Positions 9,706 through 19,213 are shown, counted from the stretch's first letter. The stretch: 64,000 nt of DNA from Clostridiales bacterium (GCA_017527865.1 JAFXPN010000037.1:1-64000), one strand, 5' to 3'. Notes: generated by a model from the sequence alone, not told the origin. Program-made: numbers and translations.

Positions 9706-9870
9706 AAGTCCCTGCGCTTGGCCGCGGACAGTGCGCTCGTCGCGTTGCTCCTCCGCAACTTGGCTTACGCAGGGACTTTCGCATGGGTCCATCGCTTGGC
9801 CGCGGACAGTGCGCTCGTCGCGTTGCTCCTCCGCAACTTGGCTTACGCAGGGACTTTCGCATGGGTCCAT
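9706..9870. repeat. Two tandem copies of a 78-bp palindromic repeat directly after tRNA-Leu
   Basis: Copies at 9715-9792 and 9793-9870 are essentially identical. Each holds an inner hairpin (GTTGC/GCAAC, 9744-9748 with 9755-9759 in copy one). Outer arms AAGTCCCTGCG (9706-9716) and CGCAGGGACTT (9768-9778) are perfect 11-bp complements, so the unit can fold into a long cruciform or RNA hairpin. It begins 5 bp after the tRNA CCA. Apparent ORFs across it are products of the repeat. It may be a REP/BIME-like dispersed element. Confidence 0.85.
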
Positions 9871-10053
9871 CGCATTGGCACTTTTGCAATAAATACCCGT
9901 TAAAAACATATTTTTTTGTTATTAGTGAACAATACGAGTTGTGTTGTTAATAAATGCCGTAATGCTATCATTGAATTGTGACAGGAATGATTGCCGTTTT
10001 TGTCACTCTCATAAAAAATTTTGCCCGAACTTTTTATGTTGTTGGATCAGACA

Positions 10054-10082
10054 GACCGCTTAACCCGAGCGGTTTGTTTTTT
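10054..10082 (+). terminator. Rho-independent terminator between the tRNA-Leu/repeat region and the phosphoesterase
   Basis: Stem ACCGCT/AGCGGT with loop TAACCCG is followed by TTTGTTTTTT on the plus strand, so it ends rightward transcription from the tRNA-Leu side. The AT-rich 150 bp before it (9900-10050) hold no convincing gene. Confidence 0.8.
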
Positions 10083-10941
10083 ATGCTGTTATCTCTATCA
10101 GGTTCACTTCCGGTCTGGCGAATAACCTGAAAGGCAGGAAAACACAGCCTATTCCTTTGGAAATGAATACCTTGATCCCGTTTACTTTGTGAAGTCCGGA
10201 GATTACTCCCATGAAGGGGAGTTCGTCGTGACGCAGCCTGAATTCAAGTCCGAAGGGGGTCCTTATCTGGCCGCCGTGGATGTGTCCGGAGATCATGAGA
10301 TCGACCTTAAAGGGAAGATCTGCGGGCATGTGCAATACCAGATCCGGATTGTGCGACAGCAGTATATAAGATTTGTATTCTATGCCGGCCGAAGGCTTGG
10401 GCGGAACTGCCCATTTACGGTTCCGGCGGCCATGATCCCGAACTCCGGCAAAAGCGATATACCGGCCGTCCGTACGGGACTTGAGGTACTTGATGCAGCC
10501 GTCCATGTTGTCGAATTCGAAAAGCCCGAGATCCTCGGCGGGCGCGCCGCAGTCGTGGTTCCCCGTAACTGCCATAAAGGGGATATTAAGTTCCCTGCAC
10601 GCTGCTGCTATGGCATTGAGATAATTGATCCCACGTTTCACCTTTCCGCGTCCGATGCAGATGTCGCCGCCGAATATCACCGCATCAAGGCCGTTGACCG
10701 ATGATTCTTTTCTTATGATCCTGATCACGCGCCTTGCGGGTATCAGGCAGAATTCCCTGTGCAGGTCACTGAAATATAAGATGCGAAGATCGGACGCCGC
10801 CGTATCTGCTCCGGAACCTGTTCCTGCGTTTATCTTTGTGCGGGTAACATTAAGCAGGGAGGCCTCAATAAGCCCCCACAGCATAAGGATCAGACCGATG
10901 CCGGCGATCGCTGCGATGATCGTAATAAGAAATACTTTCAT
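10081..10941 (-). CDS. Membrane-anchored calcineurin-like metallophosphoesterase (YkuE type)
   Basis: The protein has 286 aa. An N-terminal membrane segment (about 4-26) is followed by the full metal-binding motif series: YFSDLH, FGGDI, VTGNHDC, LLSHNPD and SGHIHGGQ. The YkuE/LpxH-like group acts on phosphoesters at the membrane; the substrate is unknown. The gene is transcribed away from ydbC, with an AT-rich divergent promoter region (10942-11020) between them. It is one of three similar phosphoesterases in the window (also 37175 and 48306). Confidence 0.88.
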   Translation of the reverse strand: MKVFLITIIAAIAGIGLILMLWGLIEASLLNVTRTKINAGTGSGADTAASDLRILYFSDLHREFCLIPARRVIRIIRKESSVNGLDAVIFGGDICIGRGKVKRGINYLNAIAAACRELNIPFMAVTGNHDCGAPAEDLGLFEFDNMDGCIKYLKSRTDGRYIAFAGVRDHGRRNRKWAVPPKPSAGIEYKSYILLSHNPDLVLHMPADLPFKVDLMISGHIHGGQIRTPFGLEFRLRHDELPFMGVISGLHKVNGIKVFISKGIGCVFLPFRLFARPEVNLIEITA

Positions 10942-11032
10942 AAATTCCTTTTTATTATAATATTTTTATTATATAATAGGCGGTAATTTATACCAATCAA
11001 TAAAATATGTCTGATCATAAGGAGGAAGCAAG

Positions 11033-11275
11033 ATGCCTAAGGCAGAGATCAAGTACGAGATAATAAAGAATATCGGAGTCCTTGCCACTAATAAATCAGG
11101 GTGGCAGAGGGAAGCAAACATTGTAAAGTGGAATGAAGGCAAGGCCAAGCTCGATATCAGAGACTGGGGTCCCGATCACGAGAAGGTCGGCAAGGGGATC
11201 TCACTCAATGACGAAGAGGTCGCCATACTGAAGGCTCTTCTCGAAGATTTCGATCCCGCTGATATCGAGGGATGA
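11033..11275 (+). CDS. ydbC: YdbC/PC4-like single-stranded nucleic acid-binding protein
   Basis: The protein has 80 aa. The pattern (EIIKNIGVLATNKSGWQREANIVKWN ... KLDIRDWGPDHEKVGKGISL) matches the bacterial YdbC family, homologous to the eukaryotic coactivator PC4, which dimerises and binds ssDNA. A strong AAGGAGG lies 7 bp before ATG 11033. The next gene starts 3 bp after its stop. Confidence 0.85.
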   Translation: MPKAEIKYEIIKNIGVLATNKSGWQREANIVKWNEGKAKLDIRDWGPDHEKVGKGISLNDEEVAILKALLEDFDPADIEG

Positions 11276-11278
11276 TAA

Positions 11279-11914
11279 TTGAGAAGTGAGGAACGCGCCG
11301 GTATCGTAGCGGCGGCTCTCCTTCTGTTGTGGGGGACGGTCCTGACTTTTCCTCTCCATAGATTTACAACCTTTCTGGAGGACGCGGGCGCGGCAGCTGT
11401 GGATCTGCTGCCCGCGTCTGTTCCTTTTTTTGTCAGAGGATTGATTCTGGTCGTGCTCCTTACGGCAGCAGAACTGTTGCTTTTGTTCGTGTCGGGAACA
11501 GGCTTTGCCTGTTTTATACCTGCCGCGGCTTTTCTTATGACAACGGTCTTTTTCTGCGTGCGCTGCATAAGGACAGGTGTGTTCGGCGCGGCCGAAGGGA
11601 TCTGTCTTGCAGCTGTCCTGACAGTCCTTGCGGTACTGCACTTCTTTAAAGCCGAGAAGATCCTTTTGTGGGTCACGGACATCACGATCTTTTCCATAAG
11701 CGCGCATCTGCTCGCTTCGATAGTAGCGGCGCCGTTAGCTGCGGCGTATCCCGCACTGAAGACTGTTCTTTACATAACACATTATGATGACACGTTTATC
11801 GGGGAGTCCTTCGGAGGATTCCTGACGCTTCCGGCATTTGTCTGGGGGATATTCTTTATGATCATTTTTACTCTTCCCGTGATCTATTACAGTTTCTCGA
11901 GGAAGAAGGCCTGA
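11279..11914 (+). CDS. Multi-pass membrane protein of unknown function
   Basis: The protein has 211 aa from a TTG start 3 bp after ydbC, with GAGGGAT as ribosome site inside the end of ydbC. Five or six hydrophobic segments are visible (about 8-25, 48-70, 75-95, 102-120, 135-155, 182-204). I see no family motif. Its position between ydbC and ligA, with ligA starting 10 bp later, suggests co-transcription only. Confidence 0.7.
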   Translation: MRSEERAGIVAAALLLLWGTVLTFPLHRFTTFLEDAGAAAVDLLPASVPFFVRGLILVVLLTAAELLLLFVSGTGFACFIPAAAFLMTTVFFCVRCIRTGVFGAAEGICLAAVLTVLAVLHFFKAEKILLWVTDITIFSISAHLLASIVAAPLAAAYPALKTVLYITHYDDTFIGESFGGFLTLPAFVWGIFFMIIFTLPVIYYSFSRKKA

Positions 11915-11924
11915 GGAGGAAAGC

Positions 11925-13963
11925 ATGGAGCAGATTGATCTTTTCAATATGATGGAGCAGCAGGCGGTCCCGGAGCAGATCAGCTCGGAATACAGGAAGC
12001 TCGTGGAGACCTTGAATTATCATGCAAAGCGTTACTATGACGAGGATGCTCCGGAGATCAGCGACTACGAGTATGACATGATGAATAACCGCCTTAAGCA
12101 GATCGAGAAGGAGTATCCCGCGATAGTAAGCCCGGATTCGCCGTCTCTGCGCGTTGGCTGGAAAGCAAGCAAAGGAAAGAAAGTAAAGCACAACATCCCC
12201 ATGCTGTCGCTCCAGGACGTGTTCAGCAAGGAAGAGGTATACGCGTTCGTCGATTCGATGCGCGAAGAACTGGGCCCCGATACGGAGTTTCTCGTGGAGA
12301 CAAAGATCGACGGTCTGTCGATGTCTTTAAGATATGATAACGGTGTGCTTACGACAGCCGTTACAAGAGGAGACGGCATTACGGAAGGCGAGGACGTTAC
12401 CGAGAATGCCGTGCAGATCCCCGATGTAGTCCTTAAGATGCCTGAACCGATCGAGTATATTGAGATCAGAGGCGAAGTGTACATGACGCGCGAGGCTTTC
12501 GCGGCGGTAAATGAAGCAGCGGAGCAAAGGGGAACGAAGACCTTCGCCAACCCCAGGAACTGTGCTGCAGGCACCCTGAGAGGCGAAGCGGACGTCACTA
12601 AGGAAAGAGGGCTGTCCCTTTTCATATTCAATGTGCAGGAATCAAGGGGACGGACGTTTAAGACGCACAGTGAAGGCTATGAGTTCTTAAGAAAGAACGG
12701 CGTCACCGTGATCGAAAAGTATTTTAAGTGCAAGACTTCGGATGAGGTCTGGGAAGCGATACAGAAGATCGGTGATATGAGAGGCGATCTGGCATACGAC
12801 ATCGACGGCGCCGTAGTCAAGCTCAACGATATAGAAGCGCGGAAAAAGCTCGGGAACACGATCAAGTTCCCCAGATGGGCGATAGCATATAAGTATCCTC
12901 CCGAAGAAAAGGAGACCCGACTTCTCGACATCGAAGTCAATACCGGAAGGACGGGAAGGGTAACGCCTGTTGCGGTCTTCGAGCCAATAAGTCTGTGCGG
13001 GACATCGGTGTCGCGCGCGACGCTCCATAATCAGGATTTTATCGATGAGATGGATATCGGTATAGGTGACACTCTCATAGTTTATAAGTCTGGCGAGATC
13101 ATCCCTAAGGTAAAGGGCGTAAACAAGGCAAAGAGACCTTCGGACTGGCAGCCTTACAAGATTCCCGAGATCTGCCCCGTGTGCGGACACCGGCTCGTGA
13201 GGGAAAAGGATGCGGCCGATCTTAAATGCGTGAACCTTAATTGTCCGGGAACGATAGTCAACTCCATACTGAACTTCGTCAGCAGAGATGCCATGAACAT
13301 AAAAGGCTTCGGCTACGAACTCGTAAAAGCGCTTGTTGACGGCGGATATGTTCACGATTTTGCAGATATATTCATGCTTAAGGAAAAGAGAGACGACCTT
13401 ATAGAGAATAAGGTCCTGGGCCTTGCGAAGAATACCGACAAGCTTCTTGCATCCATCGACTCCGCCGCTTCGGAAGCGACTGCGGAGAATGTGCTGTCGG
13501 GACTGGGTATCCCGAATGTCGGCAAGGCTACCGCCAGAGATCTTCTCAAGGCATTCGGATCCATCGATGCCATCTGTGATGCATCGACCGAACAGCTCGC
13601 GTCCGTAGAGGCATTGCTGACGTTTCCGCGGAAGGCATTAACGGATTCTTCCGGGACGAAGGCAACCGTGAGCTCATAGGAAGGCTTAAGGCTGCAGGGC
13701 TTAACTTTGTGAGCACCAATGTGGCGGCATCGGATGTCTTTGCAGGGAAGACCTTTGTCATAACGGGAACGTTGCCTTCCATGACTCGTGATGAGGCGGC
13801 GAAGTTCATCGAGAGCAACGGCGGTAAGGTGGCTTCTTCTGTTTCGAAGAAGACGTCGTTCCTCGTAGAAGGCGAGGCTGCGGGTTCCAAGGCTGTGAAG
13901 GCCAGGGAGCTCGGTATAACGATAATCAGCGAAGATGAGCTTCGCGCCATGGCGGAAGGCTAA
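11925..13963 (+). CDS. ligA: NAD-dependent DNA ligase LigA, interrupted by a one-base deletion near 13611
   Basis: Frame one runs 11925-13679 and includes the adenylation motif TKIDGLS (K is the AMP acceptor), the OB fold, the four-cysteine zinc site (CPVCG...CVNLNCPG) and part of the HhH domain. After SVE the frame breaks. The next frame continues at once with IADVSAEGINGFFRDEG and the complete BRCT domain (VFAGKTFVITGTLPSMTRDEA) to the stop at 13963. Adding one G (GAGGCA to GAGGGCA, about 13608-13612) restores a normal 680-aa enzyme. LigA seals nicks in replication and repair and is normally essential, so this is a sequencing/assembly error or a very recent mutation. A strong ribosome site (GAGGAAAG) precedes ATG 11925. 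Confidence 0.9.
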
Positions 13964-13964
13964 T

Positions 13965-14552
13965 ATGAATGACATTGAGTGGGAGAAGACCCGCATAAGA
14001 TCCCAGGTGCGGGAGTACAGGAAACTCATTACCGGTCAGGAACTTGATCAGTATGACCGGGATCTTCTCGATGCGTTCAAGGATGCGTTAAAGACCGATA
14101 AAGATCTTAAGAAGGCGTTTGATGCTGCGCGTGCCGTTGCCGTGTATAAAGCGGTGGGAGGAGAGCTTCCGTGCGATGCTCTTGCGGCATATATGCGAAA
14201 AGAAGGTAAGAAGACCTTGTACCCTTTGGTAAAAGGGGATGACATGGTGTTCATCGACGTGACGGATCCCGATAAGGAACTTGTTCCCGGGCGCTTCGGA
14301 ATACCGGAACCGGATGGCGGAAAAGGCGTCTTTGAGAACGGGAAGATCGATATCGTGATCATGCCGGGCATTGCATTCGATCCTGAAGGAAACAGACTGG
14401 GTCAGGGCAAAGGCTTCTACGACAGATGGCTTGCTTCTTTTCCCGAAGGAAAAAGGCCGCTGCTTATAGGCGCGTGCATGGAGTATCAGATGATGGGACT
14501 GATCCCGGTAAACACTTCCGATATTCCGGCGGATATGGTATTGTGCATATGA
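13965..14552 (+). CDS. 5-formyltetrahydrofolate cyclo-ligase
   Basis: The protein has 195 aa from ATG 13965, which lies one base after the ligA stop; an upstream in-frame ATG at 13935 lies inside ligA. The C-terminal signature GIAFDPEGNRLGQGKGFYDRWL is the family ATP/folate site. Upstream, AAYMRKEGKKTLYPLVKG matches the substrate-binding region. It converts 5-formyl-THF to 5,10-methenyl-THF using ATP, recycling a storage folate. Confidence 0.92.
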   Translation: MNDIEWEKTRIRSQVREYRKLITGQELDQYDRDLLDAFKDALKTDKDLKKAFDAARAVAVYKAVGGELPCDALAAYMRKEGKKTLYPLVKGDDMVFIDVTDPDKELVPGRFGIPEPDGGKGVFENGKIDIVIMPGIAFDPEGNRLGQGKGFYDRWLASFPEGKRPLLIGACMEYQMMGLIPVNTSDIPADMVLCI

Positions 14553-14562
14553 GGTCAATAAG

Positions 14563-15015
14563 GTGAAGTATTATCTTTTAAATCTTGCGGTGCATGTCGC
14601 TATAACCATTGTCCTGATCTCCGTAACGCTCTTTCTATTCGACCGTAACAGGAAGCGCAGGACAAAGTATCCTGTAACCTATTTTGCCGCGTCTGTGATG
14701 GCTGTTGTTACCGTTGTCTATATGTTCTGTTTCTCCGGCCCCAGGATGCTCGATCTTTCCGATGTTGCGACGCAGGATTATTATTCATACACGGGAACTA
14801 TCGATGATATCTCCATATTCAACAACGCTTTCGAGATGGACGGAGAGATCTATTATATAAACCCTTTGAGAAAGCTGCCTGAAGAAGGCACCAAGGTAAG
14901 GATCAGATATACAAGGTACAGCAGATACGTTATCTCCGTGGATGTAATAGAAGACGTGGATGTTACCGCTGCGATCAACGAGGAGATGGAGACGCACAGC
15001 AGCGTGTCAGAATAA
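14563..15015 (+). CDS. Small membrane protein, unknown function
   Basis: The protein has 150 aa from a GTG start 10 bp after the cyclo-ligase stop, with GAGG upstream. Two membrane segments (about 6-24 and 40-59) are followed by a soluble, beta-rich C-terminal part (about 70-135) that lies outside or inside depending on topology. No known family is recognised. The spacing suggests the same operon as ligA and the cyclo-ligase. Confidence 0.7.
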   Translation: MKYYLLNLAVHVAITIVLISVTLFLFDRNRKRRTKYPVTYFAASVMAVVTVVYMFCFSGPRMLDLSDVATQDYYSYTGTIDDISIFNNAFEMDGEIYYINPLRKLPEEGTKVRIRYTRYSRYVISVDVIEDVDVTAAINEEMETHSSVSE

Positions 15016-15158
15016 TCCCTTAACCCCTGTATTTATTGGAAAACACAGCCCCAAACCGCATGTTTTTTCCCAACTTTTGGGAATCTTTCCGATTTGCTTG
15101 AAAAGCTGCTTTTGCGCGTAGCAAAATATACCCATGGAATAAAAAGGGGGAAGGATAA

Positions 15159-15719
15159 GTGGAATATCGTGAGCTTTATAAGAACTCAGAGGCGGGAATA
15201 TATGTAGTGTGCAGCGATAAAGGCCTGCTCGACAGGATAAACCGCATGCTCAAGAGAAACGGTGTCATCGGGATCGCCGATGCGGAAGGCAAATTTCACT
15301 ACTTTGTAGACGGGAGGCAGAATACGGGCAGGACCGTTGCCGAGGTAAGCGATATAGTGATAAGGAACGCTGCCAGTATCGAAGAAGAACTCCCGAGCGA
15401 TATCGTATCTTCGGTATTGAGAACGGTACTGGTATTTTATGATTTTGACATATCGCTTATCGGTACGACGGCCATATTTCTCATGGTCAGGAAGATGGTC
15501 ATGTTCAGTGACCTTTACTATCAGAGCACCTGCAAGCTCTATTCGATGGCGAGTGAAGCCCTTAAGCTTTCCTGTGATCAGATAGAGCGGGATGTAAGGT
15601 ACTCGATAAAGAAGAGCAGTTTCAACAAGACGGGGATAAAGACTTCGATGATACTTCGCATGCTGTCGGATGAAGTCAGCGACAGAGTAGCGCAAATTAA
15701 AAGGCAGCCGGTTTCCTGA
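15159..15719 (+). CDS. Protein with a Spo0A C-terminal-like DNA-binding domain
   Basis: The protein has 186 aa from a GTG start 7 bp after GGGGGAAGG. Residues about 85-150 (GTTAIFLMVRKMVMFSDLYY ... LYSMASEALKLSCDQIERDVRYSI) follow the Spo0A C-terminal pattern of GY.YL.dAI...., LYp.IA......ER.IRhAI, the helix-turn-helix that binds 0A boxes. The N-terminal 75 residues (AGIYVVCSDKGLLDRINRML) look like the start of a receiver-like fold but lack an obvious phospho-acceptor aspartate triad. It could be an orphan regulator derived from Spo0A. It is the last gene before convergent hup. Confidence 0.6.
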   Translation: MEYRELYKNSEAGIYVVCSDKGLLDRINRMLKRNGVIGIADAEGKFHYFVDGRQNTGRTVAEVSDIVIRNAASIEEELPSDIVSSVLRTVLVFYDFDISLIGTTAIFLMVRKMVMFSDLYYQSTCKLYSMASEALKLSCDQIERDVRYSIKKSSFNKTGIKTSMILRMLSDEVSDRVAQIKRQPVS

Positions 15720-15729
15720 CTGCCTTTCC
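15698..15729. terminator. Bidirectional terminator between Spo0A-like gene and hup
   Basis: An 8-bp stem (AAAGGCAG at 15700-15707, CTGCCTTT at 15720-15727) has T-rich flanks on both strands. The stop of the plus-strand gene falls in the loop. Confidence 0.7.
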
Positions 15730-15758
15730 TTAGAACTTAATTCTACAAAGATTCAAGA

Positions 15759-16052
15759 TTACTTCTTGGACTTCTTCTTGGAGTTAACCTTCTCCTTGAG
15801 GTCCTTACCAGCCTTGAAAGCGGGAACCTTAGAAGCCTTGATCTTGATCGTCTCGCCTGTAGCGGGGTTACGACCCTCACGAGCTGCTCTCTCCTTAACT
15901 TCGAATGTACCGAAGCCAACGAGGGTAACCTTATCTCCTGCTGCAAGTGCAGACTCGATGGACTCGATGGTAGCCTTAAGAGCGCCCTCTGCATCCTTCT
16001 TGGAGATGTCAGCCTTCTTAGCGATTGCATCAATCAGTTCTGTCTTATTCAT
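15759..16052 (-). CDS. hup: HU-family DNA-binding protein
   Basis: The protein has 97 aa from ATG 16052, preceded by AGGAGGC; a longer in-frame ORF to 16124 would overlap the promoter. [22 protein letters not shown] starts the dimerisation domain. [22 protein letters not shown] is the beta-arm with the conserved RNP that inserts into the minor groove. The C-terminus is a short lysine-rich tail (SKKKSKK). HU bends and compacts DNA. Strong codon bias fits a highly expressed gene. Confidence 0.96.
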   Translation of the reverse strand: MNKTELIDAIAKKADISKKDAEGALKATIESIESALAAGDKVTLVGFGTFEVKERAAREGRNPATGETIKIKASKVPAFKAGKDLKEKVNSKKKSKK

Positions 16053-16095
16053 AGAATGCCTCCTGTAAGCCTTAATATAGGCAATTTGCAAAGTA

Positions 16096-16124
16096 ATTAT
16101 CACCTTAAAACACAATGATGTCAA
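16096..16124 (-). promoter_or_regulatory. Sigma-A promoter of hup
   Basis: On the minus strand, TTGACA (16124-16119), a 17-bp spacer and GATAAT (16101-16096) lie about 45 bp upstream of the hup start codon. Confidence 0.85.
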
Positions 16125-16206
16125 GCCTTTTTGCCAATTTTAACAAAGTTAAACAGTAAATATTTTCAAGGCTTTGCGGCCGATCATGCCGGAACACGTC
16201 AAAAAA

Positions 16207-18378
16207 TCATGATGCCTTCATTGTTATATGGAAAACAGTGCCCTTTCCGATGGTGCTGCGGACTTCTATCTTGGCATTGTGACGGTCTAATATCGTCTTT
16301 ACTATGGACAGTCCTATACCGGTTCCCTTGATGTTCTGACCGGAGTTCTTGGCTCTGTAGAATCTGTCGAAGATCATAGGTATCTCGTTCTCGGGGATGC
16401 CTATGCCGTTATCTTCTATCTCTATGTTTACAGTTTGTCTGTCGGCGGGCAGCCCTGCGCCTTCTCTCCATGCGCGCACCTTGATCGCGGCTTCGTCATA
16501 TGTGTAGTTTACCGCGTTCGAGATCAGGTTCTCGAATACCCTTGAAAGCTTCTTGGGATCGGCATTTACGAAAAGCAGATCTTCTTCGGGGATCTCGAGT
16601 TCGATATGCTTGCCCGTGCCCTCTAGATCCGCTTCATACATCATGCAGATCTCATCGAGCATCTCGCATATGGAAATGTCCGTGAACCGGAATTCGTTGG
16701 AATTTGATTCAAGTCTTGTAAGTTCGACGATATCCGATATGATCGTTTCCATCTGTTCGCATCTGCGGATAATGTTCATAAGGTAGTTGCCTTTTTGCTG
16801 ATCGGACATGTTGTCGCGTGTACGAAGCAGGATCTCCGCATATCCCCTTATGGCCGTTATCGGGGTCCTTAAGTCATGGGAGACGTTGGAAAGGACGTTC
16901 TTTCTCGCTTCTTCATTCTCAAGGAGCTTCCTGTTCGTTTCCGACAGATCTTCATTGATCTCCGTGATCCTGGCGGTCTTTTGCTGAACGAGGATCTGCA
17001 TGTTGTTCATGGTGTCTTCGAGCTTACGTGTATTGATGACATATTTGGATGTGAAATAGAACTCGAGCGTAAGGTTCGCGATAACAAGGAAAACCGTGTA
17101 CGTGGGGATGTTGTATTTGCCGCTCGTATCGGTGATCGCATTGACGCAGAAGAAGACATGACATACTTCAACTATACACACAAAGAATGATGATTCCTCT
17201 CCGTAGTGGAATATGAGCATATTCAGTGTAACCAGTATTCCGGTTGCAAACGTGAATAATGTCTCGGGAACGACCGGAAACCATGTGTTGAGACTCTGTC
17301 CGTAAGAAAGCGGAACTACGACGGCGATCAATGCAGCGACAAGCACGACTATCGGGGCGATATTGAGCACAGGAAATTTCCTTTTGCTTTCTTTCGTAAT
17401 GAAAAACGAGTCGATATAGGCAAATACCGCGGCATTGAGAAGGATGAACAGCATATATTTGAACATGCCTTTGTTATATGCGTCGAGAGCCAGGTAATTG
17501 CAGTCGATCATTGTATATGCAAGCGCGAATATCTCGATCGCTATGAACTGATAAAAGACGAGCCTGTTCTTGAATGTTCTCGATACGAGGAATCCGCCTA
17601 AGAGTATGAACGCGAAAAGCGTGAGTTGGACCATGTACCACAGAGCCGGGATTATCGAGAACCTGAGCGAATTGCCGGAGTCGATGACGGAAGGCATTGC
17701 AAGAAGACCGGGATTGCCCATCTTGACATTGGTGCTCACTGCGATAACTACCTGGGCATATCCGTCCTCATCCGGCAATACGGGGACAAGTCCGGAGCCG
17801 AATCCCACGACAGGAGTCCATTCATCATGCCTGCCCCACAGGAATCCCAGGTTATCATAGTTGCAGTAAATTCTTACAAGGCCGTTGGCATTAGGGATGT
17901 TGATGTAGTAGGCGTCGGTTGTATCCTCGAAATACAAAGACAGAATGTAAAGCCCGCATGTTTTTTCTTTGCCGTCTTTCCTTATAATGCGCATATCGGG
18001 AGCGCCGTCTGTATTGTGCCAGACCGCGTCGGCGCCGAGATCGTTCCAACCGTCTGTCGGTGATATCGAGACGCCTGATGCGTACGGTACATCGTGAAGA
18101 TCACTGTAAGTGAAAGAGCTGTCGTCGATATCCGTGTAATCGATATTGGGAACGAATATGTAGTTCTCGCCGATATACACGGCGTCATCGGCGCCTTCAC
18201 TGAGGTCCGGGATCTCGTATATCCCGTCACTGTATAAAAGCCCCGAATCTTTACGCTCGTTGGCATGATTTATCATGAGAGATATGCAAAGACAGGCAAG
18301 TGCAAAAAGCAGCACCAGGAGGAGCTGCTTTGAGACGTTCTTTTTATGCTTTATCTGACTGTCATCCTTCGTGCTCAT
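16207..18378 (-). CDS. Sensor histidine kinase with 7TM-type sensory region
   Basis: The protein has 723 aa from ATG 18378; an in-frame GTG at 18384 is an alternative. A membrane segment (about 18-35) is followed by an extracellular domain (about 40-235), then a block of about seven membrane spans (about 240-445). A coiled coil leads to the HisKA H-box (SNVSHDLRTPITAIRGYAE) and a HATPase with N box (LISNAVNYTYDEA), G1 (IEDNGIGIPENEIPMIFDRF) and G2 (GTGIGLSIVK). The layout resembles 7TMR-DISM kinases, which sense extracellular, often carbohydrate-like ligands; the ligand is unknown. It lies 14 bp after its response regulator gene, so the two form one two-component operon. Confidence 0.9.
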   Translation of the reverse strand: MSTKDDSQIKHKKNVSKQLLLVLLFALACLCISLMINHANERKDSGLLYSDGIYEIPDLSEGADDAVYIGENYIFVPNIDYTDIDDSSFTYSDLHDVPYASGVSISPTDGWNDLGADAVWHNTDGAPDMRIIRKDGKEKTCGLYILSLYFEDTTDAYYINIPNANGLVRIYCNYDNLGFLWGRHDEWTPVVGFGSGLVPVLPDEDGYAQVVIAVSTNVKMGNPGLLAMPSVIDSGNSLRFSIIPALWYMVQLTLFAFILLGGFLVSRTFKNRLVFYQFIAIEIFALAYTMIDCNYLALDAYNKGMFKYMLFILLNAAVFAYIDSFFITKESKRKFPVLNIAPIVVLVAALIAVVVPLSYGQSLNTWFPVVPETLFTFATGILVTLNMLIFHYGEESSFFVCIVEVCHVFFCVNAITDTSGKYNIPTYTVFLVIANLTLEFYFTSKYVINTRKLEDTMNNMQILVQQKTARITEINEDLSETNRKLLENEEARKNVLSNVSHDLRTPITAIRGYAEILLRTRDNMSDQQKGNYLMNIIRRCEQMETIISDIVELTRLESNSNEFRFTDISICEMLDEICMMYEADLEGTGKHIELEIPEEDLLFVNADPKKLSRVFENLISNAVNYTYDEAAIKVRAWREGAGLPADRQTVNIEIEDNGIGIPENEIPMIFDRFYRAKNSGQNIKGTGIGLSIVKTILDRHNAKIEVRSTIGKGTVFHITMKAS

Positions 18379-18392
18379 GGGCACTGTCCGAA

Positions 18393-19103
18393 TCAGAATT
18401 CGTTATGAAGGCTGTTCTTTACAGGCGGGTTGGCAAATGAATAACCGATGCCCCATTCAGTCTTAACAAATGTAATGTCAGGTGCGATCTTATCCATCTT
18501 CTTTCTTAAGTAGGAGATGTTTACCATGACAAGGTGATTGTCACAAGGGGAATCATCACCCCAGACATGTGAATAGATCCTGGAGAACGGTACGATGACG
18601 TTGGGTGTCTCGGCAAGAAGTCTTAAGATGTCGAACTCCCTGTTTGTAAGATGAACGGGAATCTCCTTCAATGTAACTTCACGCGTCTTGATGTTGATCT
18701 TGAGAGGCGGGAATTCCATAAGGAAGCCTTCAGACTTCATGCTACGCCTGATGTGCGCATTGATACGCAGCGACAGTTCGGGAAGAGAGTAAGGCTTGGT
18801 GATGTAGTCATCTGCTCCTGCCTTGAATCCCGTAACTTTATCCTCAGCCTGCTCTCTTGCGGTAAGGAAGATGATGGGCGCATCAGAGTACACCTGGATC
18901 TTGGGAGGCAGTTCAAATGCATTGCCGTCAGGCAGCATAACATCGAGGACGATACAGTCAAAGCTGTATGTCTGAACTTTTTCCATCGTCTGGGCTATGG
19001 TAGTTGCTGTAGATACCTCATAACCCTCACCTTCGAGAAATGCTTTATTGATCTCGAGGATATCGGTATCGTCATCTACGAGAAGGATCTTATTCTGGTC
19101 CAT
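18393..19103 (-). CDS. OmpR-family response regulator
   Basis: The protein has 236 aa. The receiver domain shows the acidic pair in LLVDDDTDI, the phospho-acceptor Asp in IVLDVMLPDG, T in IIFLTAREQ and K in DDYITKPYS. The C-terminal winged helix (about 135-225; NREFDILRLLAETPN ... VNISYLRKKMDK) binds DNA. AGGTACC precedes ATG 19103. It is paired with the kinase downstream and transcribed divergently from dinB. Confidence 0.95.
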   Translation of the reverse strand: MDQNKILLVDDDTDILEINKAFLEGEGYEVSTATTIAQTMEKVQTYSFDCIVLDVMLPDGNAFELPPKIQVYSDAPIIFLTAREQAEDKVTGFKAGADDYITKPYSLPELSLRINAHIRRSMKSEGFLMEFPPLKINIKTREVTLKEIPVHLTNREFDILRLLAETPNVIVPFSRIYSHVWGDDSPCDNHLVMVNISYLRKKMDKIAPDITFVKTEWGIGYSFANPPVKNSLHNEF

Positions 19104-19213
19104 AGGGTACCTCCCTTGTTTTTGCTTTTAACCATATATATAATTTTTGACAAATACAATATAATTATATCAGCCTTGCGGCAAAATACAACACACTTAA
19201 CAGAATGTTCATC

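Noticed and set aside
9579-9950. ORFs across the tRNA-Leu and 78-bp repeat
   Set aside because: They read through the tRNA and the tandem repeat in several frames on both strands; product of the repeat, not genes.
13935-13964. Upstream start for the 5-formyl-THF cyclo-ligase
   Set aside because: It lies inside ligA; ATG 13965 directly after the ligA stop fits the family start.
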